Positions 1-8,345 of a stretch of DNA of 64,000 nucleotides are shown here, one piece after another. Each line of letters begins with the position of its first letter. The first letter of the stretch is position 1. The notes beneath the pieces were generated by a model. That model searched no databases. It was not told the origin of the DNA and worked only from the letters and a program-made list of their open reading frames with translations. Position numbers and translations under genes: made by a program. The stretch is from Pseudomonas sp. 10S4 (GTDB lineage Bacteria > Pseudomonadota > Gammaproteobacteria > Pseudomonadales > Pseudomonadaceae): the NCBI RefSeq assembly GCF_034344865.1, contig NZ_CP133774.1, positions 6,138,001-6,202,000 on the forward strand. The letters run 5' to 3'.

Positions 1-1094
1 ATTGAGATACCCTTGCACCCCTTTCATCGGCCCAAGAATCGGCAGTTCATCCGGTGACCCCGGTCGCAACCCGGCCCAGGTACGCTTGAGATTCACGTCC
101 GCCAACTCCGGAATGCAGCGCACGGCGCCTTGCACCAATCCAGCAATCTCCGGGTAGGTGGTGGTGACGTCGAAGCCTTTGTCCTCGGTGGTGCTGCCGA
201 TCAGGATCTCGCCGTTGTCCTTCTGCGCCACGTAGCAATCGCTGGTGGTCAGGCAGCCACGCAGGATCTTCGGCATGCGCTCGGTCAGCAGGATCTGGCC
301 CTTCACCGGGCTCACCGGAATGCGAATGCCGGTAGCCTGTTCACTAAAGTCTGCAGCCCAGGCGCCCGCCGCGTTGATCAGGGTGTTGCAATGAAACACC
401 CCGGCCTCGGCGGTTTGCACGCCGGTGACTCGCGAGCCGTGGTGCAACACGCCGGTGACGTTGGTGTTGAAGTACATGTCCACGCCGTTCTGCCGCGCGC
501 CTTCGGTATAGGCGTCGGCCAGGCGGAACGGGCTGACCTGATGGTCGCAGAGAAACTCCAGCGCCCCCTCGCCTCATGGCTGACGGCGGGTTCGGCTTCG
601 CGCAGTGCGGCTTGATCGAGCCAGCGCACCTGATCCGCCAGGTGCGGAATGCAGGCGACGATGTGCTCGGCGTAGAGCCGGTCTTCATCGTCGTAGATCA
701 CGAACTTCAGCCCGGTCTTCTCGAACTTGAAGTCCATGCCGTGGTTGTCCTGCAATTCTTTGTGCAGCGCCGGGTACATGGCGTTGGACTGCAAGGCGAA
801 ATCGAAGAACGACTGCGGCAGGATGTGCGGCGTGCTGGAGTCGACCACCACGGCTGAACCGTGGGCTTCACGCTTGCGGTTGGCTGACATCATCCGAAAG
901 AAGATCACCCCGCAGCCCAGCCCGACTGATTCACCGATGGCCCACAAACCGCCGGCCGATGCCCGGGTCGCGTTGCCCGGTCGCTTGAAGTCGATCAACG
1001 CGACCTTAAGGTCTTTGCGCTTGGACAGTTGATAGGCGCAGGACGCCCCGATCACGCCGCCGCCGGCAATGACCACGTCATAGAACTTACTCAT
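1..1094 (-). CDS. FAD-dependent amine/opine dehydrogenase catalytic subunit, HcnC/DadA-like; partial at left edge and frameshifted
   Basis: Flavoprotein of the DAO family that oxidises an amino acid or secondary amine and passes electrons to partner subunits. The N-terminus carries a Rossmann dinucleotide-binding motif (IAGGGVIGASCA, about residues 9-20) and a conserved distal motif RPGSPDELPILGP lies close to the left window edge, typical of HcnC, opine oxidase subunit B and D-hydroxyproline dehydrogenase. ATG at 1094 overlaps the end of the upstream gene by 8 bases, so it is the third gene of a 3-gene operon. A C5 run at 564-568 carries one base too many: the protein leaves frame after VSHEARG and resumes perfectly as LEFLCDHQVSPFRLADAY, continuing open to base 1. 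I infer a sequencing indel. The stop lies outside the window. Family firm, substrate unknown. Confidence 0.85.
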
Positions 1095-2496
1095 GGCTGG
1101 CGGCCTCCGTGGCGGCGTTGTGAAAGGCTGAAAACGGAATCGGGTCGATCGGAAAGCGCGGTCGCAGCCAGCCCACGTCCTGGCGCCCGGTGGCTTCGCG
1201 CAGCCTGTCGCTGCAATAGCCGACGCACATCCGCCCCTGACAGTCGCCCATGCTGACGCGGGTGCGCATTTTCAGGCTGGCCATGTCTTGCACGCCCTGG
1301 TCCAGTGCCCGGTCAATGTCGGCGCGGGTGGCGTGCTCGCAGCGGCAGATCACGGTGTCCGCGGCCGGCAATGCGGTCTGCCCGGCGCCGCGCCCGGTGT
1401 AGCGGTCAACCGCCGCACGGAAACGCACAATCGCCTTGAGCTTCGACAGGAAGCGGTCACGCCTGACCAGCGCCAGCTCCGTGTCCAGAACATCCCGTTG
1501 CAGCAACATCGATAGCGCCGCGATCCGCCCTGCCAGCATCGCCGCTTCACCGCCGCGAATCCCGCCCATGTCGCCGGCCAGGTGCACGTGCGGTTCATTG
1601 CTTTGCTGCCAGATATTGGCGTTGGCACGCAGGTAGCCGTCGTCGCTGAAGCCGTGGTTCAGGCCCATTTGCTGACTGAGCTGAGTACGAGGAATGAAGC
1701 CGTAACCGACCGCCAGGGTCTGGGCGGTGATCTGTTCGGCGCGGCTCAGGTCCGGCACCCAAGTGCGCGAATACGGCGCTACGGTGACAGATTGCAACTC
1801 GCCATCGCCCTGGGCCTCGACCACGCCCCAGCCGTAATGCATGGGGATGCCGTGCATTTTCATGAACGCCAACATGCTCAGGCCATCGAGAAACAGCTGT
1901 GGCTTGTTCAGCAGCGCCAGGCTTTCCCGGGCGATTTTGCCGAACGCGCACGCTTCATACACCCCGGCGACCGTCACCCCGGACGCGTGCAACTGACACG
2001 CCACCAATGGCAGCAACGGCCCGGTGCCGGTGATGACCACCGGCCCTTGAGGCTTGACCACGCCGCTCTTGATTTGCAGCTGCAACCCGCCGAGCAGGAT
2101 CACACCGGGCAAGGTCCAGCCAGGAAACGGCACGCTGCGCTCGTGGCAACCGGCAGCCAGCAGCAATTGCGGGTAGGCGATTTCGTGCAGGTGCTCATCG
2201 GCGTCCAGTACCACCAATGCGCGAGTGCCCTCGGCACCGACCACGCGATGGTTCAAGCGCACGTCGATCAACCCCGACTGTTCCTCAAACTCGCCGTGCA
2301 ATCGGCTGAGGATTTCGGAATAACGCGGCCCCAGATAGTCGAGCTGAACGCCATCGCGCAGCGGCCCGCGATAGACCACACCGCCGAGTCGCGAGGCTTC
2401 TTCCAGCAAGATGCTACGCACGCCATGCCGGGCCAGTTCAATGGCCGCGGCCATGCCCGCCGGGCCGCCGCCGACGATCACCGGATGCAGGCTCAT
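1087..2496 (-). CDS. NAD(P)/FAD-dependent oxidoreductase subunit with BFD-like [2Fe-2S] domain, HcnB/opine oxidase subunit A type
   Basis: Large electron-transfer subunit of a heterotrimeric dehydrogenase, 469 residues. An N-terminal FAD motif (VGGGPAGMAAAIELARHG, residues 8-25) and a second internal nucleotide motif (ITGTGPLLPL) give the two-Rossmann pyridine-nucleotide-disulphide reductase layout. The C-terminal part has the BFD-like cysteine cluster ICRCE followed by GDCQGRMCVGYC, which ligates a [2Fe-2S] centre. The ATG at 2496 has a strong AGGAGG-type site. It overlaps the upstream small ferredoxin-like gene by 4 bases (ATGA) and the downstream catalytic gene by 8, so the three are translationally coupled. 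HcnABC (cyanide from glycine), opine oxidase and D-hydroxyproline dehydrogenase share this architecture; sequence alone does not separate them here. Confidence 0.9.
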   Translation of the reverse strand: MSLHPVIVGGGPAGMAAAIELARHGVRSILLEEASRLGGVVYRGPLRDGVQLDYLGPRYSEILSRLHGEFEEQSGLIDVRLNHRVVGAEGTRALVVLDADEHLHEIAYPQLLLAAGCHERSVPFPGWTLPGVILLGGLQLQIKSGVVKPQGPVVITGTGPLLPLVACQLHASGVTVAGVYEACAFGKIARESLALLNKPQLFLDGLSMLAFMKMHGIPMHYGWGVVEAQGDGELQSVTVAPYSRTWVPDLSRAEQITAQTLAVGYGFIPRTQLSQQMGLNHGFSDDGYLRANANIWQQSNEPHVHLAGDMGGIRGGEAAMLAGRIAALSMLLQRDVLDTELALVRRDRFLSKLKAIVRFRAAVDRYTGRGAGQTALPAADTVICRCEHATRADIDRALDQGVQDMASLKMRTRVSMGDCQGRMCVGYCSDRLREATGRQDVGWLRPRFPIDPIPFSAFHNAATEAASHE

Positions 2497-2807
2497 AACG
2501 CCTCCTGCTCGGCGATGCGATTGACCTGGGTTTCGACGGTCATGCCGTCACGCGCGACGGTCTGGCAGGCGCGGCGCTTGTGCCGGCCATTGATTTTCAC
2601 CAGGCAGCATTGGCACACGCCCATGCCGCAATAGGCGCCGCTGATTTGATCGTGATCGTTGCGAGCCACCTGGCGCAGACCAAGGGATTGAATGACCGTG
2701 AGGACGGTTTCGCCGATGGCGGCGCTAACCGCTTGGCCGTTGATGTGCAAAGTCATATCCGCCCTTACCAGCGGCTGGATATCGAAGGTTCTGTCTAAGC
2801 GTTGCAT
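2493..2807 (-). CDS. (2Fe-2S)-binding subunit of amine/opine dehydrogenase, HcnA-like
   Basis: Small iron-sulphur subunit (104 residues) opening the operon. The plant-type ferredoxin cysteines are in GAYCGMGVCQCCLVKING, with the fourth Cys in KRRACQTVARDG, as in HcnA and the small subunits of opine or D-hydroxyproline dehydrogenase. It would relay electrons between the flavin subunits and the respiratory chain. Start ATG at 2807 is preceded by GGAAGA at suitable spacing; an internal ATG (MTLHINGQ, 2756) is an alternative start that keeps the entire ferredoxin domain. The 4-base overlap with the next gene supports co-translation. No regulator or transporter for this operon is in the window on this side. 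Confidence 0.88.
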   Translation of the reverse strand: MQRLDRTFDIQPLVRADMTLHINGQAVSAAIGETVLTVIQSLGLRQVARNDHDQISGAYCGMGVCQCCLVKINGRHKRRACQTVARDGMTVETQVNRIAEQEAL

Positions 2808-3014
2808 TGCGATGTTCTTCCGTGAAAGGTTCAGGTGGGTTTGTCAGCTCCATGCTGCACTACACCTTGCTGGCCAACTGATACGCAAAAAACGAGGAGG
2901 TCTGCACTGATACTTCGTCAGCAGCAATAGCTGCGCACCGAAGCACTGTAGTTGATGCCGCAGCGAGGGCTTGATTCATTTACGTTAAGCGATATTTCAG
3001 TTCGAAATATTGAT

Positions 3015-3590
3015 CTACGCCAGTGAAACCCGCCCCGCGCTGGCCCGGCCGTCAGTTGGAAAACACGTACTGCCCCTTGATTTTTTCGGACCGATAAAAG
3101 CCAGGTCCGGGAACAGCAGCGTCTTGAGCCAGGCGACATAAAACACGATGCCCAGGGTGATGGCGGCCCCAATCAGCGTCGAAATCGGGTCCTCGGTAAT
3201 GCCTTTGAACATCTGCGCAGACTGGCTAAGGGAAAGGATCACGTAGATGGTGAAGTACTGCGCCCGATTCTTGTAAAAGCCGTACGCGAACCACAACGGA
3301 ATGAGTGCCGCGAACAAGGTGAAAAACACCGTCGCCTTCGGCCCGATCATCGAGCCCAGGAAGAACCCTGCGACGGCACCGAGCACCGCTTGTGCGATAG
3401 TCAATCCGAGCAGGATTTTAACCTTGCCCTCATGCTGTTCCCGTCGTGCCGGGTCCGGATGTGTACCAATCCAGTAAGCCAGCACCTTGTCCTTGATCGC
3501 ACCGCCGGAGAACGCCTTGAACGTCTCGGTTTTGGAGCGTCCGGCATCGAGCATCGCCACGATTTGCCGTTTGATTTCCTTCTTGTCCAA
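3015..3590 (-). CDS. Uncharacterised inner-membrane protein, C-terminus probably frameshifted
   Basis: I do not recognise a named family. The protein begins with a charged cytosolic segment (DKKEIKRQIVAMLDAG; then KVLAYWIGTHPDP) and then shows at least three hydrophobic spans (ILLGLTIAQAVLGAVAGFFLG, VFFTLFAALIPLWFAYGF, IGAAITLGIVFYVAWL). I chose a TTG start at 3590 because AAGGAG lies 7 bases upstream; an ATG at 3614 is possible but has no ribosome site. The last residues as read (SRGSTCFPTDGRAS) look unnatural. If the T6 run at 3081-3086 had one more T, the protein would end KKIKGQYVFSN at a TGA at 3052-3054, which I think is the native end. It is followed by a REPIN on its upstream side. 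Confidence 0.65.
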   Translation of the reverse strand: MDKKEIKRQIVAMLDAGRSKTETFKAFSGGAIKDKVLAYWIGTHPDPARREQHEGKVKILLGLTIAQAVLGAVAGFFLGSMIGPKATVFFTLFAALIPLWFAYGFYKNRAQYFTIYVILSLSQSAQMFKGITEDPISTLIGAAITLGIVFYVAWLKTLLFPDLAFIGPKKSRGSTCFPTDGRASAGRVSLA

Positions 3591-3620
3591 CCTGATTCTC
3601 CTTGATGTACACAAATTAAA

Positions 3621-3710
3621 TGTGGGAGCGGGCTTGCTCGCGAAAGCGGTGTATCAGTCAACATCAATGCTGAATGTCATACCGCTTTCGCGAGCAAGCC
3701 CGCTCCCACA
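3621..3710. repeat. REPIN (paired REP palindromes)
   Basis: TGTGGGAGCGGGCTTGCTCG at the left is matched by its reverse complement CGAGCAAGCCCGCTCCCACA at the right, about 45 bases apart. It lies between two genes of the minus strand and can fold into one long hairpin. Confidence 0.9.
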
Positions 3711-3798
3711 GTGATAAATCGCGTTACATATTGCCCTAGAAAGCAAAACGCCGCTTCTACCATAGGCAGAAGCGGCAGAGGCACGTGCCTCAGAGGGA

Positions 3799-3873
3799 TC
3801 AGTGCATGAACAGGGCAATCAGGATGATGATCGGGATTGGCACGCCGAGAAAGAACAGAAGTAGTGAGCGCAT
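3799..3873 (-). CDS. Small hydrophobic membrane peptide, 24 residues
   Basis: A short ORF reading MRSLLLFFLGVPIPIIILIA then LFMH, i.e. one continuous transmembrane helix with a Pro-Ile-Pro kink and a single N-terminal arginine that would orient it with the N-terminus in the cytoplasm. ATG at 3871-3873 is preceded by AGGAG at 6 bases, a strong site, which is the main reason to believe it is translated. It lies 15 bases downstream of the membrane protein at 3889-4830 on the same strand, so it is probably co-transcribed and may act on it or on the membrane. Resembles the tiny single-span stress peptides of proteobacteria, but I cannot assign a family. Confidence 0.6.
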   Translation of the reverse strand: MRSLLLFFLGVPIPIIILIALFMH

Positions 3874-3888
3874 GATGATTCTCCTGGG

Positions 3889-4830
3889 TTAGCGAACAGG
3901 TGGCAGCGAGGTGGTGGTGACGTAGGCATCGGACTCCAGATACACCACGGCATCCCGACGACGACCGCCGAAGGTAGCGGCAAGGCTGGCGAAAAACGCA
4001 CCGGCCAGCAGCGCGACGAACATCCACAACGCGGTCCAGGCAGCGACTTTGGCGGCGGTGTCGGCAGCCTGTTTAGCGGCGAGTTTTTCGTCATCCACGG
4101 CTTTGTGAGCCTTGGCGAAGACTTCGTCTACACGGCGTTCGGCGTCGGCCTGGGTCAGGTTGGTGCGCTGGGCGACCAGTTGCGCGAGGTAGGTCCGGTC
4201 TTCGGCAGCCAGTTGGCCGTCGTTGCCCAAGGTGCGCACGAAGATCCGGGTAACGGTGCCACGGGCAGCGTCATCACCGACGGCGGCCGGGCGATCATCG
4301 CGGAACAGGCTGTCGACAAAATAACCGTACGGGTCACTGTTGGTGTTGCTGGCAGCGGTGCCCGCTGCTTGCGTCATCGCACTGGCGGCGCCGCCGGCGA
4401 AACTCGCCCCGGCCTGCATACCACCGCTGACGATACTGCTGACCGAGCCGACCACCAGGGTCGCCGTCACCAGCGTCGCCACGCACCAGGCCAGGAAGCC
4501 ATGGGCGGTGTCGCGGAAATAGACTTCATCGCCATGCATATTGGCCCACTTCACCCGTAGGCGACCGGCAATGTAACCGCCGAGCCCGGAGGCAACGATT
4601 TGTGTGAAGGCCAGCCAAACGATCGTTGAAATGCCCAGGCCCTTGGCGCTGACGCCCTCGTTGGCCCATGGTGAGACAGCCGAAAAGCCCAGGCCGAAGC
4701 CGAGCAACACCAGAATCAACGACAACGCCGCTGCCGCAGCAGCCCCGGCGAAGATCGCGCCCCAGGACACGCCCGAGAGCGTGCTTGATTCATCTGCGGC
4801 AGGATAAAAACCCTCAGAAGATCTATTCAT
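3889..4830 (-). CDS. Uncharacterised multi-span membrane protein, about 313 residues
   Basis: Starts MNRSSEGFYPAADES; ATG at 4830 has GGAGC nine bases upstream, better supported than the upstream in-frame ATG at 4908. A long alanine-rich span (WGAIFAGAAAAAALSLILVL) and a second (TIVWLAFTQIVASGLGGYIAG) are followed by a third around FLAWCVATLVTATLVVGSV. A soluble helical loop of roughly 130 residues follows, rich in Asp, Arg and Ala, including a heptad-like stretch KAVDDEKLAAKQAADTAAKV. A final span (WTALWMFVALLAGAFFASLA) precedes a short Arg-rich tail. The layout suggests an inner-membrane protein with a large coiled loop. Proteins of this type are usually annotated only as hypothetical. Likely an operon with the 24-residue peptide downstream. 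Confidence 0.75.
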   Translation of the reverse strand: MNRSSEGFYPAADESSTLSGVSWGAIFAGAAAAAALSLILVLLGFGLGFSAVSPWANEGVSAKGLGISTIVWLAFTQIVASGLGGYIAGRLRVKWANMHGDEVYFRDTAHGFLAWCVATLVTATLVVGSVSSIVSGGMQAGASFAGGAASAMTQAAGTAASNTNSDPYGYFVDSLFRDDRPAAVGDDAARGTVTRIFVRTLGNDGQLAAEDRTYLAQLVAQRTNLTQADAERRVDEVFAKAHKAVDDEKLAAKQAADTAAKVAAWTALWMFVALLAGAFFASLAATFGGRRRDAVVYLESDAYVTTTSLPPVR

Positions 4831-5039
4831 TATTGTTCTGCTCCAGGCATGAAAGTCGGTGTTACAACTCGTCAAAAAATGAATTGCAGGCACCGTGCCA
4901 GTCGCCAACTTTAAATAAATCTTTAATTTTCAATAGATTAAAAAAATCCGGATTTCTGGACCATGCATTTTGCAAGAGCTGGCAAATATCAGCGGGTTTT
5001 ATGCATTGAGCTCAATGCGAGCATTTGAGGTTGAGCAGT

Positions 5040-5375
5040 CTACTTGCGCTTGTAGCTTTTATTACCGCTGGGCGTCAGGCAATACACACCGCCTCGGGGC
5101 CCCGTGCAAAAAGAACTGGTGCCGCACGCACAGCCATCGCTGCTTTGTAAAAACGACTCGGGCCGCGCCTGACGCGGGCTGCCATACAGGGCTGAGCAAC
5201 TCTTTTTCGAGGCGCTGATGGAGCCGTCATTACACAAAAACAGATCGCCATCGCAGCGATCAATCCCGCCCTTCTTCCCTGAACATGGAGTATTGCCAGC
5301 CCAGGTGGCTGAGCTGGCAAAGGTTAGTAACAGCAGCAACATCGGCATCCAGCCACGGCGAATCAGCGTGCGCAC
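5040..5375 (-). CDS. Small secreted cysteine-rich protein of unknown function
   Basis: I chose a GTG start at 5375 because AGGAG sits 7 bases before it; the ATG at 5462 would add an implausible 29-residue leader. The product begins with a typical signal peptide ([20 protein letters not shown] then SSATWAGN, cleavage after AWAG/ATWA region). The mature part of about 85 residues has about nine cysteines in a repeated arrangement: [21 protein letters not shown], then a second block with CACG and [10 protein letters not shown], ending in a basic tail KSYKRK. The GGI/GGV-x-C motif occurs twice, suggesting two disulphide-stabilised modules. Exported, probably periplasmic or extracellular. Function unknown. 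Confidence 0.75.
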   Translation of the reverse strand: MRTLIRRGWMPMLLLLLTFASSATWAGNTPCSGKKGGIDRCDGDLFLCNDGSISASKKSCSALYGSPRQARPESFLQSSDGCACGTSSFCTGPRGGVYCLTPSGNKSYKRK

Positions 5376-5543
5376 AGTGAAACTCCTGTCAAAGTAATGG
5401 CCCGATGATATCAGCCTTCCAGGCAAATTAACGCTGCGCTTGCAAGGTTGTTGAAGCAACATGAAAGTTAATTTACTAAGCCGCGAGCATTTCTTGGCAA
5501 AATGCCCTCACTCTGTATTGAACCGATTAGCAGGCCCCGCCCT

Positions 5544-6228
5544 ATGACTCGAATCTTGACCATCGAAGACGACGCCGTGACCGCCCGGGAAATTGTGGCG
5601 GAATTGAGCAACCACGGTCTGGAGGTGGACTGGGTCGACAATGGTCGTGAAGGCCTGGCACGAGCGGTCAGCGGTGACTACGACCTGATCACCCTCGACC
5701 GCATGCTGCCGGAGCTCGATGGCCTGGCAATTGTCACCACGCTGCGGACCATGGGCGTGGCTACGCCGATTCTGATGATCAGCGCCCTCTCCGACGTCGA
5801 CGAACGCGTGCGAGGCCTGCGTGCCGGCGGCGACGATTACCTGACCAAACCCTTCGCCACCGATGAAATGGCGGCGCGAGTGGAAGTGTTGCTGCGCCGG
5901 CAAAACACGGTCAGCTCCCACGCGACTACGCTGCGGGTGTCGGATCTGGAACTGAACCTGATCAGCCACGAAGCCAGCCGCAATGGCGAATTGCTGACGC
6001 TGCTGCCTACCGAATACAAGCTGTTGGAGTTCCTGCATGCGCAACACCGGGCAGATTCTGTCGCGAATGATGATTTTCGAAGAAGTCTGGGGTTACCACT
6101 TCGACCCCGGCACCAACCTGATCGACGTGCACATCGGCCGTTTGCGCAAGAAGATCGACCCGCCCGGCAACGTCCCACTGATCCGGACTGTGCGAGGCTC
6201 GGGGTATGTCATTGCTGAACCCCTCTAA
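5544..6228 (+). CDS. OmpR/PhoB-family response regulator, frameshifted
   Basis: Receiver domain: acidic pair in ILTIEDDA, phospho-acceptor Asp in LITLDRMLPELDG (about residue 53), switch Lys in DDYLTKPF. The C-terminal winged-helix DNA-binding domain follows, with the usual LLPTEYKLLEFL and ending LIRTVRGSGYVIAEPL. One extra C at about 6036 breaks the frame in the DNA-binding domain: the first frame runs into LHAQHRADS, while the correct continuation is MRNTGQILSRMMIFEEVWGY from 6037. ATG at 5544 starts the conserved TRILTIEDD. The stop overlaps the start of the histidine kinase by 23 bases, so the pair is one operon. Closest in style to ColR/CopR-like regulators; signal unknown. Confidence 0.88.
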
Positions 6229-7600
6229 AGGCTGGCGCTCTTCCAGCAGCCGTTTGCTGGCGCTCTACAGTTCACTGTTCGTGGCCTGGAGCGGGATCCT
6301 CATGGGGGTTATGTACTACGAAGTCTCCGGCTATCTGGACAACCTCGCCAAGCATTCGCTGATGCAGCGCCAACACCTGTTTTCGCGCTTCCAGGGCGAA
6401 CAACTGGTGGACGCCCTCGCCGCCAGCATGACCTTCGACATCCGCGGCATCGATGCCTATGGCCTGTTCGATGCCGAGCATCGCTACCTCAGCGGCGCCT
6501 TGCGCGAGATACCGTCGGATCTGCCGCTGGACGCCCGGATCCACATGCTCGCGGACTGCGCCGAGTCCGACGACCCGACCTTGCCCGAAGACAGCTGCGA
6601 CGCCGTGGCGACCCCGACGCTGGACGGTCGCTGGCTAGTGCTGGTGCGCGACAACGGTTCGTTGTTTGCCGTGACCCGGATCATCCTCCGCGCGCTGTTC
6701 TGGGGGGTGTCCCTGACGATCCTGCCCGGCATCGCCGGCTGGCATTTGTTACGCCGCCGGCCGCTGCGGCGCATCCGCGCGATCCAGGCCAGTGCCGAAG
6801 CCATCGTCGCCGGCGACTTGACCCGCCGTTTGCCACTGTCCAACCGGCGCGACGAACTGGACATGCTCGCCGCCATCGTCAATGCCATGCTCGAGCGCAT
6901 CGAGCGCCTGATGAACGAGGTCAAAGGCGTATGTGACAACATCGCCCATGACCTGCGTACCCCGCTGACCCGCCTGCGAGCGCAGTTGTACCGGATTCAG
7001 CAACAGGCCGACCAGAGCTCGCCCCTGGCGCAGCAACTGGATTCGGTAATGGCCGAGGCCGACACCTTGATGGCACGGTTTCGCGGCTTGCTGCGAATTT
7101 CCGAACTGGAGGATCGTCAGCGACGTTCAGGCTTTGTGCAGCTTGATCCAGTGCCTCTACTACAAGAGCTGCATGACTTTTATCTGCCGCTGGCGGAAGA
7201 AGGAGAACTGGTTTTTCAGCTGCAATTGCCAGCGTCCCTGCCTTCACTCAATGGCGATCGAGCGCTGTTGTTCGAGGCCATTGCGAACCTGTTGAGCAAC
7301 TCGATCAAATTCACACCGCCGGGTGGCGAAGTGATTTTGCGTGGGGTTAATCAGGGTGGGCATACACGAATCGAAGTGCTCGATTCCGGGCCGGGCATTC
7401 CTCCGTCTGAACGTGAGGCGGTGTTCCAGCGGTTCTATCGGGCTGAGGGCGGCAATCAGCAGAGTGGATTTGGCTTGGGGCTATCGATCGTTGCGGCGAT
7501 TGTCAGCCTGCACGGTTTCACCCTCGACGTCGGCACCAGCGACAGCGGCGGCGCGCGTTTGGCGCTGGATTGCCGGCAGAGTCTGATCCCCCAGAACTGA
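6206..7600 (+). CDS. Two-component sensor histidine kinase
   Basis: Membrane sensor of 464 residues. One span near residues 16-38, a periplasmic region of about 115 residues containing two cysteines (ADCAESDD and EDSCDAV, possibly disulphide-linked), a second span near 155-180, then HAMP (RRRPLRRIRAIQASAEAI). The H-box is DNIAHDLRTPLTRLRAQL with phospho-acceptor His248. The N-box is ANLLSNSIKFTPPGG, with the G1 DSGPGIPPSE and G2 GFGLGLSIVAAI motifs intact. It overlaps the response regulator gene by 23 bases. The kinase resembles CpxA/QseC-like class kinases with a small periplasmic sensor. The ligand is not evident. Confidence 0.92.
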   Translation: MSLLNPSKGWRSSSSRLLALYSSLFVAWSGILMGVMYYEVSGYLDNLAKHSLMQRQHLFSRFQGEQLVDALAASMTFDIRGIDAYGLFDAEHRYLSGALREIPSDLPLDARIHMLADCAESDDPTLPEDSCDAVATPTLDGRWLVLVRDNGSLFAVTRIILRALFWGVSLTILPGIAGWHLLRRRPLRRIRAIQASAEAIVAGDLTRRLPLSNRRDELDMLAAIVNAMLERIERLMNEVKGVCDNIAHDLRTPLTRLRAQLYRIQQQADQSSPLAQQLDSVMAEADTLMARFRGLLRISELEDRQRRSGFVQLDPVPLLQELHDFYLPLAEEGELVFQLQLPASLPSLNGDRALLFEAIANLLSNSIKFTPPGGEVILRGVNQGGHTRIEVLDSGPGIPPSEREAVFQRFYRAEGGNQQSGFGLGLSIVAAIVSLHGFTLDVGTSDSGGARLALDCRQSLIPQN

Positions 7601-7619
7601 CTGTAACAATGAAGCCCCC

Positions 7620-7711
7620 TGTGGGAGCGGGCTTGCTCGCGAATGCGGTGGGTCATTCAACACTGATGTTGACTGACATTACGCCTTCGCGAGCAAGCCC
7701 GCTCCCACAGG
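7620..7711. repeat. REPIN (paired REP palindromes)
   Basis: GTGGGAGCGGGCTTGCTCGC faces CGAGCAAGCCCGCTCCCAC across about 45 bases. It lies between the convergent kinase and SRPBCC genes, where it can also act as a transcription barrier. Confidence 0.9.
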
Positions 7712-7727
7712 GTTTTGTGCTGGTGGC

Positions 7728-8138
7728 TCAGGCCGGGTAGTTAGCCCGCAACGCTTCGAGGCCGCCCTGGTAGATACCGTTGAACAGCGCTTCAACTTCT
7801 TCGTCGGTCACGCCTTTGGCGGTGAAACGCCCGGACCAGGTCACCCGAACGCCCTGCCCCTGGGCTTCGACGCGCAGAGTCGCCAGGTAATCGGTGGCAG
7901 GGAACGGTGCCTGCTCAATCGAATAGCTGTAGGTTTTACCGGCGTTATCGAACGCTTGCAGACGCTCAACCACCACCGCCCCATCCGCCGTTTGCAGACT
8001 GCGCACCCGCCCGCCTTCACTCAGCTCGCTTTTGGTAATGAACGGCAGCCAGTCCGGCAGCGAGTTGAAGCCGCCAATCAATTGCCAAACCTCATCGGGC
8101 GAAGCCGGAATATCGATAAACGCTGATGCAGTTGCCAT
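7728..8138 (-). CDS. SRPBCC-family (polyketide cyclase/START-like) protein
   Basis: 136 residues with the helix-grip signature of the Bet v1/SRPBCC fold: the start ASAFIDIPASPDEVWQLIGG, the central RVRSLQTADGAVVVERLQ strands and the end helix EEVEALFNGIYQGGLEALRA. Members bind hydrophobic ligands and range from polyketide cyclases to unknown ligand carriers; pathway cannot be told. Complete length for the family. Upstream of it, in the same direction, is the tail of a short-chain dehydrogenase (8166-8232) whose body is missing, so this gene was probably the second gene of an SDR-SRPBCC operon and may now have lost its original promoter. Confidence 0.85.
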   Translation of the reverse strand: MATASAFIDIPASPDEVWQLIGGFNSLPDWLPFITKSELSEGGRVRSLQTADGAVVVERLQAFDNAGKTYSYSIEQAPFPATDYLATLRVEAQGQGVRVTWSGRFTAKGVTDEEVEALFNGIYQGGLEALRANYPA

Positions 8139-8165
8139 GTGAAATGCTCTCTCTATAAATGAGGT

Positions 8166-8232
8166 TCAGATTGCCATGCTGTCGACGACACCGCCATCAA
8201 CCCGCAACGCAGCGCCGGTAGTGGCGGAAGAC
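8166..8232 (-). pseudogene. C-terminal remnant of a short-chain dehydrogenase/reductase
   Basis: Reading leftward, the only open stretch is SSATTGAALRVDGGVVDSMA followed by Ile and a TGA at 8166-8168. TGAALRVDGG is the hallmark C-terminal motif of classical SDRs. Everything upstream of about 20 residues is missing, and the sequence joins abruptly to a piece of another gene on the opposite strand. It lies 27 bases upstream of the SRPBCC gene in the same direction. Confidence 0.6.
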
Positions 8233-8342
8233 GGGAGGTGCCGTGGATTTCCTTTACCACGCCGCTGTGGGCAGCGTGGCACCGGATCAATTTGCGAGCG
8301 TTGGTGGAGACGTTCCGGAAAGTCCTGACGGAGCCGGATTAA
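8233..8342 (+). pseudogene. C-terminal remnant of an unidentified protein (possibly a LysR regulator)
   Basis: An open plus-strand tail reads VPWISFTTPLWAAWHRINLR then ALVETFRKVLTEPD and ends in TAA at 8340-8342, directly against a REPIN. It has no start or ribosome site. A Trp-rich strand followed by a terminal helix RALVETFRK fits the end of a LysR effector domain, but that is a guess. With the SDR tail it forms a tail-to-tail scar. Confidence 0.35.
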
Positions 8343-8345
8343 AAG

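Noticed and set aside
1582..2634. Long plus-strand open frame opposite the FAD/BFD oxidoreductase
   Set aside because: Antisense shadow of a high-GC gene; composition is His/Arg/Gln-rich and no motif is visible.
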